Of a stretch of 5,713 nt of DNA, positions 1 through 5,636 are shown piece by piece. Every line of letters starts with the position of its first letter. Within the stretch, counting starts at the first letter, position 1. The notes under the pieces were generated by a model that had not been told where the DNA came from, made no database searches, and saw only the letters and a program-made list of their open reading frames with translations. The translations under genes were made by a program, and so were the position numbers. Source of the stretch: DASRPD01 sp035646535 (GTDB lineage Bacteria; Actinomycetota; Acidimicrobiia; IMCC26256; JANYLB01); assembly GCA_035646535.1 (NCBI GenBank), contig DASRPD010000061.1:1-5713 (forward strand), in the 5' to 3' direction.

Positions 1-1
1 A

Positions 2-511
2 CGCATCGTCGCCGTGAACCTGCTCGGCGTCGTCCACGGCACGCGGGCTGCCGCGTCGACCATGCTCGCCGACGGCGGTGGAGAGATCCTCAATGTCGCG
101 TCACTCGCCGGCTGGGCGCCGACACCACACATCGCCGTCTATTCGGCTACCAAGCACGGGGTGCGCGCCTTCAGCGTCGCCGCGGCCGCCGAGCTGCGTG
201 CCACGCCGGTGCGGATCCACTGCGTGCTCCCGGACGGGATCCGGACCTCGATGGTGGACGTCACCGACGCCCGACACCGCATGTCCTTCACCGGCTCGCG
301 GCTGCTGGAACCCGACGAGGTCGCCGCCGCGGGCGTCGCGCTGATCGGGTCGCGTCGCATTCTGGCGTCCGTGCCGCCGCTACGAGGGCTGATGGTGCGC
401 CTGCTCGGGATCGCGCCGACACTCGCGCTGGCGTTGCAGCGCCCGGTCGAGCGGCGGGCCCGGCGCAACCAGGAGCGTGCCGCCGCGAGCCTCACTGGGC
501 GCGAGCCGTGA
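2..511 (+). CDS. Classical SDR-family NAD(P)-dependent oxidoreductase, 5' truncated by the window edge
   Basis: This is the C-terminal part (about 169 residues) of a cytosolic short-chain dehydrogenase/reductase; the Rossmann nucleotide-binding N-terminus lies outside the window. The visible sequence holds the catalytic tetrad of the classical family: Asn in the VNLLG motif (codon 17-19), Ser in NVASLAG (codon 101-103), and Tyr and Lys in YSATK (codons 140-142 and 152-154). The GTG at 14 falls inside a conserved helix before the catalytic Asn, so it is not the true start. After the active site comes the usual substrate-binding segment (LPDGIRTSMV) and an Arg/Ala-rich tail. The stop overlaps the start of the next gene in GTGA, which implies translational coupling. 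The family oxidises or reduces hydroxyl/keto groups; the substrate cannot be read from this fragment. Family assignment is secure. Confidence 0.93.
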   Translation, partial: RIVAVNLLGVVHGTRAAASTMLADGGGEILNVASLAGWAPTPHIAVYSATKHGVRAFSVAAAAELRATPVRIHCVLPDGIRTSMVDVTDARHRMSFTGSRLLEPDEVAAAGVALIGSRRILASVPPLRGLMVRLLGIAPTLALALQRPVERRARRNQERAAASLTGREP

Positions 512-1503
512 CCGGCCGGGTGCTGATCACCGGCGCGTCCGGATTCATTGGCCGGACCCTCGCCGGGCGTTACCGGAACGAGGGCTGGGAGGTACGCGGT
601 GTGGACCTGCGGGCGGACCCGGCCGCCGGGGTGGTCGCGGGCGACATCGGCACTCCCGGGACGTGGCAGCGAGCGGCGCTTGGCTGTGAGACGGTGCTGC
701 ACACTGCCGCGTTGGTCTCGAACACCCCGACGCTCGACGATGCGTGGCGGATCAACGTGTGCGGCACCCACCACGTGATCGACGCCGCGCGCGACGCCCG
801 AGCGCGCCGAGTCGTGCTGTTCTCGTCGCTGGCGGTCTACTCGCATCACCGGGTCGATGGGTGCGACGAGCGCAGTCCGGTTCATCCGACCGGCGCGGTC
901 TACGGCGACACGAAGATCGCAGCCGAGCAGGTTGCGCTCCAAGCCCACGCAGCCGGAGAGGTGGAGGTGACCGTCGTGCGCCCGGGCGATGTCTACGGCC
1001 CGGGCTCGCGGCCCTGGACGATCCTGCCGGTGCAGATGATGCGCACGCATCAGGTGGTGCTACCGGCCCGTGGCCTGGGGGTGTTCATCCCCATCTACGT
1101 GGACGACCTCGTCGACGCCGTGATGCGCGCGGCCGCGCACGACGGTGCGGTCGGTCAGGTGTTCAACGTGACCGGTGGGACCGCGCTGGCGACTCGCGAG
1201 TTCTTCGGCCACTACGCGCGGATGCTCGGCGTCGCGCCACCGCCGACTGCGCCGACGCCAGTGGCGACCGTCATCGCGGAGACGATGGGGCGAGCTCTGC
1301 GCGCGTTCGGGCGGCCGAGCGAGGCGACCGCCGCGACCGTCCGAATGCTGAGCGCGACGGGCGACGTCTCGATCGCCAAGGCGCGCGAGATGCTCGGCTG
1401 GGAACCCGCGGTGGGGCTCGACGAAGGCATGCGCCGCACCGAGGCATGGTTGCGCTCCGAAGGCCAGCTCCCCGCGGTGGACCCCGGACCGGTTCCCGGG
1501 TAG
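508..1503 (+). CDS. NAD-dependent epimerase/dehydratase family protein (extended SDR, 3-beta-HSD-like)
   Basis: A 331-residue extended SDR, a normal length for the family. The glycine-rich nucleotide loop GASGFIG is at residues 9-15. Asp33 at the end of the second strand (GVDLR) favours NAD(H) over NADP(H). The HTAA motif (65-68), NVCGT (83-87), Ser107 in FSSLAVYS and the catalytic pair Tyr132/Lys136 (YGDTK) are all in order, followed by RPGDVYGPG (158-166), which is typical of sugar-nucleotide epimerases and hydroxysteroid dehydrogenase-like members. The GTG start lies in the four-base overlap with the preceding SDR gene. No strong Shine-Dalgarno is visible, so re-initiation by coupled ribosomes is likely. 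In a pathway with the upstream SDR it would oxidise or epimerise a hydroxyl-bearing substrate. Sugar-nucleotide, steroid and other lipid-like substrates are all possible, and the sequence does not decide between them. Confidence 0.93.
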   Translation: MTGRVLITGASGFIGRTLAGRYRNEGWEVRGVDLRADPAAGVVAGDIGTPGTWQRAALGCETVLHTAALVSNTPTLDDAWRINVCGTHHVIDAARDARARRVVLFSSLAVYSHHRVDGCDERSPVHPTGAVYGDTKIAAEQVALQAHAAGEVEVTVVRPGDVYGPGSRPWTILPVQMMRTHQVVLPARGLGVFIPIYVDDLVDAVMRAAAHDGAVGQVFNVTGGTALATREFFGHYARMLGVAPPPTAPTPVATVIAETMGRALRAFGRPSEATAATVRMLSATGDVSIAKAREMLGWEPAVGLDEGMRRTEAWLRSEGQLPAVDPGPVPG

Positions 1504-1510
1504 CGCGCTC

Positions 1511-2266
1511 ATGGACGAGGTGCTCAGTGCGCTTGCCGCGCAGCACGCCGAGCTCGCCGAGCTGATCGCTCCTCTCGACGAAGCCGGATGGCGACGTCCT
1601 ACACCCTGCGATGGCTGGGACGTCGCCGATGTCGTCGTCCACCTCACCCAGACCGACGGGCTCGCGCTCGCGAGCGTGTCCGGCGATTTCGCCGCGTACC
1701 TCGATCTGGTGGCCGGTGAGCTGGGCTCGGCCACGTCGATCGACGAAGCCGCCGACCTGATGGTGGCCCGCGCGCGGGGCCGTCCGGGCGCGGCGATACG
1801 CGACGAGTGGCAGGTGAGCGCCGGCGCGCTGCGCGGCGCGTTCGCCGCCGGTGACCTCCACGCGCGGGTTCAATGGGTCGCGGGAGAGCTCGCGGTGGCG
1901 ACTCTCGCGACCACGCGACTCGCCGAGACGTGGATCCACGCCGGCGACGTGGCCGCCGCGCTCGGCATCACTCGCGAGCCGACTGACCGGTGCCGACACA
2001 TCGCCCGCCTGGCCTGGCGCACACTGCCCTATGCGTTCGCGAACGCGGAACGACAGCTGCACGGCCCGGTCGCCTTCGAGCTCCGGTCGCCGACGGAAAC
2101 GCGCTGGGACTTCGTCCCCGACGTCGCGCCGCTGACGATCATCCGCGGCGACGCCGTCGAGCTGTGCCGGGTTGCCGCGCGCCGCGTCGATCCAGCCGAA
2201 ACCGAGCTGCAGGGCGAGGGCCCGGACGCCCGAGAGGTACTGGCGCTCGTGCGTACGTACGCATAG
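1511..2266 (+). CDS. MDMPI-fold metal-binding protein, TIGR03084-like
   Basis: A 251-residue protein beginning seven bases after the preceding stop. The N-terminal helical bundle resembles DinB and mycothiol-dependent maleylpyruvate isomerase (MDMPI): the signature W..PTPCDGWDVADVVVHL spans residues 27-45. Candidate metal ligands are His44, Glu139 and His143 (ETWIH), matching the His...Glu-x3-His arrangement known for the Zn site of characterised MDMPI. The C-terminal part (about 160-251) looks like the alpha/beta domain of TIGR03084-type proteins, with a conserved-looking stretch around CRVAARRVDP. Function within this subgroup is not established. A thiol- (mycothiol-) dependent isomerase or transferase step is inferred from the fold only. 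Position suggests it serves the same pathway as the two dehydrogenases. No good Shine-Dalgarno precedes the ATG, again fitting coupled translation. Confidence 0.88.
   Translation: MDEVLSALAAQHAELAELIAPLDEAGWRRPTPCDGWDVADVVVHLTQTDGLALASVSGDFAAYLDLVAGELGSATSIDEAADLMVARARGRPGAAIRDEWQVSAGALRGAFAAGDLHARVQWVAGELAVATLATTRLAETWIHAGDVAAALGITREPTDRCRHIARLAWRTLPYAFANAERQLHGPVAFELRSPTETRWDFVPDVAPLTIIRGDAVELCRVAARRVDPAETELQGEGPDAREVLALVRTYA
2250..2263. repeat. 14-bp perfect palindrome at the end of the MDMPI-fold gene
   Basis: TGCGTACGTACGCA reads identically on both strands and ends one base before the TAG of the gene. It encodes the last residues (VRTYA), so protein constraint may explain most of it. 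It has no loop and no T tract, so it is not a conventional terminator. A protein-binding site or a role in the convergent gene junction is possible but unproven. Confidence 0.5.
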
Positions 2267-2317
2267 ATCCTCAGCCGGTGGCGTACCGTGCCAGGCCCAT
2301 ACCTCGTGCTCGCAGGC

Positions 2318-2527
2318 TCAGTCCTCGTACTTGAAGGAAACCTTCACCTTCGCTCGGTAGGCCTTCACCTTGCCGTCCTCGATCTGCAAGTCGAGGTCGG
2401 TGACCTCGGCGATGCGGAGGTCACGCAGGTTCTCCGATGCCCTCCCGATCGCGGCGGCCGCTGCCTTCTCCCACGAATCGGTGCTCGTTCCCACGAGCTC
2501 GATGACCTTGTACACACTCTCTGCCAC
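2318..2527 (-). CDS. Dodecin family protein (Trp-less, calcium-dodecin-like subgroup)
   Basis: A 69-residue dodecin, full length for this family of small proteins that assemble as hollow dodecamers in the cytoplasm. The hallmark N-terminal strand VYKVIELVGTS (5-15), the following SWE helix, and the closing strands ending in KVSFKYED are all present. The GTG at 2527 is chosen over the upstream in-frame TTG (2554) because GGGAGG sits six bases before it and because homologues begin just before VYKV. Classical flavin-storing dodecins carry a Trp in the second strand (DWFEV or VWAEV) that stacks on the isoalloxazine ring; here that place is Ile39 (LRIAEV). The SWE-plus-no-Trp pattern resembles M. 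tuberculosis Rv0379, described as a calcium dodecin, so flavin binding should not be assumed. It lies 30 bases after the small helical protein and is probably co-transcribed with it. Confidence 0.93.
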   Translation of the reverse strand: MAESVYKVIELVGTSTDSWEKAAAAAIGRASENLRDLRIAEVTDLDLQIEDGKVKAYRAKVKVSFKYED

Positions 2528-2533
2528 AACCGA

Positions 2534-2539
2534 CCTCCC
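2534..2539 (-). promoter_or_regulatory. Shine-Dalgarno that sets the dodecin start
   Basis: GGGAGG on the minus strand, six bases ahead of the GTG at 2527. It supports the shorter 69-residue dodecin; the alternative TTG at 2554 would place this motif inside the coding region. Confidence 0.75.
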
Positions 2540-2557
2540 GCTTGATGACTCCAACGA

Positions 2558-2844
2558 CTACGAAGATGACGAAGAACCGCGTGCTCGCTCGCCGAGCGCG
2601 TCTTGCGTCAACTCTACGACGCTCTGCGCGAGCTGGTTCGATGCGCCGACCAGCTGCTCGAGCATCGTGAAGGCCGAATCGATGATCTTGCGGCGGGGGC
2701 CATCCTCGCCCACGTCGGGGAAGGACCCGTCGACGGTGTCGACGAACTTCCGGACGGCCTCGAGCGCTGACTGCTCGGTGTCCTGGATCGTCTCGATGAG
2801 GCGGGTCGCGTCGACCGCCCCTTGTCGAGCGTGGTGTTGGCCAT
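2558..2844 (-). pseudogene. Small helical protein gene interrupted by a one-base frameshift
   Basis: The ATG at 2844 has a strong Shine-Dalgarno and opens MANTTLDKG, but that frame then degenerates into Ser/Arg/Pro-rich sequence up to a stop at 2614. A second frame continues from the same point with AVDATRLIETIQDTEQ and runs to the TAG at 2558-2560. It has no usable start of its own, strong G/C third positions and regular helical hydrophobic spacing. Joining the frames needs one extra G in the GGGG run (2818-2821 on the plus strand) and gives a 95-residue product: two acidic amphipathic helical stretches, a GPRRKIID hinge and a GSSSSS tail. I do not recognise a named family; size and helicity recall phasin-like or coiled-coil granule proteins, which is only an analogy. 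The break could be a sequencing or assembly indel, a true mutation, or -1 frameshifting (P-site GGG can re-pair with GGG after slipping back one base). It lies 30 bases upstream of dodecin. Confidence 0.75.
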
Positions 2845-2849
2845 AAAAA

Positions 2850-2856
2850 CCCTTCC
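2850..2856 (-). promoter_or_regulatory. Shine-Dalgarno of the frameshifted small gene
   Basis: GGAAGGG on the minus strand, followed by TTTTT and then the ATG at 2844. The strong site and good spacing show that this ATG is the real start of the small protein, which is why the later change of frame must be explained rather than avoided by choosing another start. Confidence 0.75.
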
Positions 2857-2869
2857 GTCGAGCCCGAGG

Positions 2870-2898
2870 GCATCGACACTGGTGTCTTCGGGCGTCAA
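2870..2898 (-). promoter_or_regulatory. Weak candidate promoter/operator for the small protein-dodecin pair
   Basis: On the minus strand TTGACG (2893-2898) is a good -35 match, but the sequence 16 to 18 bases downstream (around CGATGC) is a poor -10. The spacer contains the inverted repeat GACAC-TG-GTGTC (2875-2886), which could be a repressor site. The 164 bases between this gene pair and the end of the fusion gene hold no other clear signal. Separate transcription is plausible but not shown. Confidence 0.22.
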
Positions 2899-3008
2899 CC
2901 CCTTATCTCTTCACCCTGTCGACGTTGAACGGGCCGGAACAGGGGCTTTCGGCACATGCGCTCGGAGCGCGCGGTCGGCGGCGGTGAGTGGTGGTCACGC
3001 TCGATCGG

Positions 3009-5561
3009 TCACCGAGCCCGATCGGGTCGGAGCCGCCGGAGCGATCTCTCCATCGCAGCCAAGGATCCTCTCGTGTGTCCCTTGCGCCGTGCCCTGACGG
3101 CGCGATCGATCCCGATGCCGATTGCGGCGGTGGCCGGGACGACCGCGATGGGCGGGAAGACGAGCAGGAGGACCGGATACACCTCGAACTGGGTGACATA
3201 GATGTAGAGGGAGCTGGCGGCGATCGCGCCGGTCACCGGGTGCAGCAGGCGCGGTACCGGCACGCGTGGCAGCCAGCAGAGGAGCGCGAGCCCGGCCAGC
3301 ACGATGAGCTCGCGGGTGGCGCTGTCGAAGAAGCCGTGGAGGCCGACGAAGGCACAGGCGAAGACGAGCACTCGTTGGGGGACGGTCGTGGCGCGCTCGA
3401 TCGCCCAGCCCAACGCGAAGAGCCACAAGACATTGTGCGGCTGGAGAATGCCGCCGGGAACCGCCTCGTGGGCGACGGCGAATCGCATGAGGAGGCCGAT
3501 CCCCACGAACGTCATCGCAGTCTCGAAGGGGTGGGCTCGTTCGATGCGGCGGACGCGGGGCACGGACACGACCACGGCGACGACCACGAGGATCTGGATG
3601 AGCGCCTCGATGTACCAGTAGCGCCAACGGCCTCCCTCGGCGTAGTTGTGGATCAGGAGCAGCTTCGTCACCGAGAAGGTCCGTTCGATCACGAACAGCA
3701 GCGCGATGCACGCGACGGTCGGCACGGCGATCCGCCTGAGCGCCGGCCCGACGCGCCGGATCGGATTCGCCGTCGCGTCGGGCACGAGCATGAACCTCGC
3801 GAAGTTGAAGCCCGCGACCGCGAGCAGCAGGTGCGCGCCGCCCTGGAGGTCGAAGAGGCGAACGTGGGTGCCGAGAATGAGCAGGGTGGCAACCGCCCGC
3901 AGCACGACATCGGTTGCCAGGTGGTTGACTCGGCGGTGTTGGTGCAGACTTCGTTCGAGATCAGCCACCGGCGTGAGGTGCCACCCGCTCGGGAGCTGTC
4001 CGAACATCTCTTCCAGTGCAACCGACACCTCGACGTACGACAGGGAGTCGCCCCCGAGGCTCACGAAGGTGGCGTCGTCGTCGGGCACGTCGACATCGAG
4101 AACCTCGGCGTACAGCTCGCGAACCCGGCGAGGGCCCGCGGACAGGTCCGGGCCATGAGGGGTCGGCTCGCTCGCCCGCGCGCTGAGTCCGAGCTGCACC
4201 AGTGCCGGGTAATCGGGCTTTCCCGAGGGCAGCAGAGCGACGTCGTCCTCGGCGAACACGCGGATGCACCGCTTCGGCAGCGAGAGCTGGTCGCACAGGA
4301 TCTGGGCGATCGCCGAGGCGTCGTGCGCTGCGGGTACCGCGACGATGATCTGGTCGTCGGTGCCTGCACACGCCGCCGTGCAGCCCTGCTCGGCCAGTTG
4401 CGCCTCGACTCGGTCGAGGTCGATCCGGACCCCGAAGATCTTGACGAAGCGGTTCCTGCGTCCAGTCACCTCGAACAGTCCGGCCGGTGTCTGTCGTGCG
4501 AGATCACCGGTTCGCAGCGCGTCGACCGTTCTTCCGAGGGCGAGGTCGTCGGGTGTCTGCGCGTACCCGAGCATGACGTTGGGCCCCCGGTACACCAGCT
4601 CACCATCGTCGCCATCGTCGGGCGCCTCGATGGTGAACGAACCGCCGGGGATGGGGATGCCGATGGCCTGGGGGTGCTCGAGCGCGAGGTCGGGCGGCAG
4701 GTACCCCATCCGCGCCGTTGCTTCGGTCTGGCCGTACATCACGTAGAAGCGCCAGCCGCGCTCCGCTCCGAGTCGCGCGTACCGGCACACCTTGTCAGGA
4801 GCGAGACGCCCGCCGGCCTGCGTCACGTACCGCAGGCTCGGGAGCTGCATCGTGTCGAAGCCGACGCGATCGAGCAGATCGAAGGTGTGGGGAACGCCGA
4901 CGAAGCTCGTCGCCGAGAACGCGGTGAACCGGTGCCAGAAGCAGTCGTCGACGACCGACTCGTTGGAGAGAATCACTGCCGCGCCCATCGCCAGATGGCT
5001 GTTCACCACCGAGAGTCCGTAGCAGTAGTGCATCGGCAGGGTCATTGCCGCGCGGTCGCCGCCGCGTAGTTCGAGGTATTGCGCGATCGCTTCGGCGTTG
5101 GACTGCACGTTCTCGTGCGACAGCCGAACGACCTTGGGTGACGCCGTCGAACCCGACGTGCTCAGCATGAGCGCGAGATCGGGATGGAGGTCGTGCGACG
5201 ACCCGCGTCGGCGTTCGGTCATCCCGGCGTCGGCGCCGGGTCCTCCGAAGGTGGCATCGGGGTCGTAGGACTCGACCAAGGCACTGTAGGAGGCGTCCGA
5301 GCCGGCGAGCATGACCGGATGGTGTCCCGCGAGCGCCGCGAGATACGCCGAGAGCATCTCGAGGGTGTTGGATCCGCTGATCACGACCAGCCGTCGGGTC
5401 GGGCCGAGTGCGTCGCGTAGCTCGTCGACCCGCGCGGCGAGGTCACGGTAGGAGACCGTGCGGCCGTCGGCGGTCACGACCGCCAGCTCGTCGTCGAACT
5501 GGCTCAGGCCCTCGGCGAGGGCGACACCCCGATCCTGATGGCCCAGCTTCCCGACATCCAT
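3009..5561 (-). CDS. Adenylation-carrier protein-acyltransferase-3 fusion protein
   Basis: An 850-residue three-module protein. Adenylation (ANL) domain, about 15-455: ATP loop STSGSTASPK (134-143), YGQTE (276-280), RTGDL with ribose-binding Asp353 (350-354), hinge GRRNRFVK from 367, and catalytic Lys448 in LPSGKPDY. Carrier domain, about 478-540: GGDSL, with Ser506 as the 4'-phosphopantetheine site. Membrane domain, 550-825: about ten hydrophobic helices with Arg555-X10-His566, the R-X10-H motif of acyltransferase-3 proteins. The expected sequence is ATP-dependent activation of a carboxylic acid, loading onto the carrier arm, and transfer by the membrane domain to an acceptor at or beyond the membrane, probably a glycan or lipid. 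The adenylation core has MHYCYGL where NRPS domains have FDxS, which speaks against an alpha-amino acid and for an acyl or hydroxy acid. The first ATP-loop Gly is Ala and the residue after its Lys is Val. The ATG at 5561 is preferred over the in-frame ATG at 5582 on ribosome-site grounds. Domain calls are firm; substrate and acceptor are unknown. Confidence 0.93.
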   Translation of the reverse strand: MDVGKLGHQDRGVALAEGLSQFDDELAVVTADGRTVSYRDLAARVDELRDALGPTRRLVVISGSNTLEMLSAYLAALAGHHPVMLAGSDASYSALVESYDPDATFGGPGADAGMTERRRGSSHDLHPDLALMLSTSGSTASPKVVRLSHENVQSNAEAIAQYLELRGGDRAAMTLPMHYCYGLSVVNSHLAMGAAVILSNESVVDDCFWHRFTAFSATSFVGVPHTFDLLDRVGFDTMQLPSLRYVTQAGGRLAPDKVCRYARLGAERGWRFYVMYGQTEATARMGYLPPDLALEHPQAIGIPIPGGSFTIEAPDDGDDGELVYRGPNVMLGYAQTPDDLALGRTVDALRTGDLARQTPAGLFEVTGRRNRFVKIFGVRIDLDRVEAQLAEQGCTAACAGTDDQIIVAVPAAHDASAIAQILCDQLSLPKRCIRVFAEDDVALLPSGKPDYPALVQLGLSARASEPTPHGPDLSAGPRRVRELYAEVLDVDVPDDDATFVSLGGDSLSYVEVSVALEEMFGQLPSGWHLTPVADLERSLHQHRRVNHLATDVVLRAVATLLILGTHVRLFDLQGGAHLLLAVAGFNFARFMLVPDATANPIRRVGPALRRIAVPTVACIALLFVIERTFSVTKLLLIHNYAEGGRWRYWYIEALIQILVVVAVVVSVPRVRRIERAHPFETAMTFVGIGLLMRFAVAHEAVPGGILQPHNVLWLFALGWAIERATTVPQRVLVFACAFVGLHGFFDSATRELIVLAGLALLCWLPRVPVPRLLHPVTGAIAASSLYIYVTQFEVYPVLLLVFPPIAVVPATAAIGIGIDRAVRARRKGHTRGSLAAMERSLRRLRPDRAR

Positions 5562-5597
5562 CACACGCTTCCCGGCGTCCATCTCCCGGCGTCCATC
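5549..5597 (-). repeat. 14-bp tandem duplication plus a diverged third copy at the fusion gene start
   Basis: On the minus strand GATGGACGCCGGGA occurs twice with no gap (5584-5597 and 5570-5583). A third copy, GATGGATGTCGGGA, with two changes follows after seven bases (5549-5562). Each copy contains an ATG. The ATG of the first copy (5596) is out of frame with the other two because the unit is 14 bases, while copies two and three (5582 and 5561) are 21 bases apart and in frame. The perfect pair suggests a recent slippage duplication of the translation start region. Confidence 0.85.
5568..5573 (-). promoter_or_regulatory. Shine-Dalgarno favouring the 5561 start of the fusion gene
   Basis: GGGAAG lies six bases before the ATG at 5561. 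At the alternative ATG (5582) the only purine-rich match, GGGAG, directly abuts the start codon with no spacer, so ribosomes should initiate poorly there. If 5582 is used the protein gains seven residues (MDAGKRV). Confidence 0.6.
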
Positions 5598-5606
5598 AAA
5601 CCAACA

Positions 5607-5636
5607 ACTCTAGGCAAGTTTGGCAAACCTTACCAA
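5607..5636 (-). promoter_or_regulatory. Candidate sigma-70-type promoter of the fusion gene
   Basis: On the minus strand TTGGTA (5631-5636) and TAGAGT (5607-5612) are separated by 18 bases, acceptable for a housekeeping actinobacterial promoter. Transcription would begin near 5600, giving a leader of about 40 bases to the ATG at 5561. The local sequence (about 5598-5640) is clearly richer in A and T than the rest of the window, as expected for a promoter. No experimental or comparative support is available here. Confidence 0.45.
5613..5628. promoter_or_regulatory. Possible operator inside the promoter spacer
   Basis: GTTTG-G-CAAAC (5618-5628) is an inverted repeat with a one-base centre, and GGCAA occurs twice with a 9-bp period (5613-5617 and 5622-5626). 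Both lie between the candidate -35 and -10 boxes, a typical place for a regulator to block or remodel the promoter. The arms are short, so chance is a real alternative. Confidence 0.3.

Noticed and set aside
139..1050. Minus-strand open frame of 303 codons opposite the two SDR genes
   Set aside because: Arg/His/Pro-rich composition with no recognisable motif, fully overlapping two well-supported plus-strand genes and spanning their junction.
744..1565. Plus-strand open frame of 273 codons in a second frame of the epimerase gene
   Set aside because: Translation is almost entirely Arg, Ala, Gly and Pro; it is the +1 shadow of the epimerase reading frame.
2267..2317. Bidirectional terminator between the convergent genes
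   Set aside because: No GC-rich hairpin followed by a T tract could be found on either strand in this 51-base gap.
2421..2879. Minus-strand open frame of 152 codons across the small gene and dodecin
   Set aside because: It overlaps both the helical frame and the dodecin frame out of register, is Arg-rich, and ignores the strong ribosome sites of both genes.
2950..2975. Short hairpin (GCGCT-CCG-AGCGC on the minus strand) after the fusion gene as a terminator
   Set aside because: The stem is only five base pairs and no T tract follows; in such GC-rich DNA this is expected by chance.
2988..5069. Very long plus-strand open frame (693 codons) opposite the fusion gene
   Set aside because: It is an antisense shadow. 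Its translation is a low-complexity Glu/Asp/Arg/His-rich mixture with no domain, while the minus strand carries unmistakable ANL, carrier and acyltransferase motifs. High GC suppresses stops in such frames.
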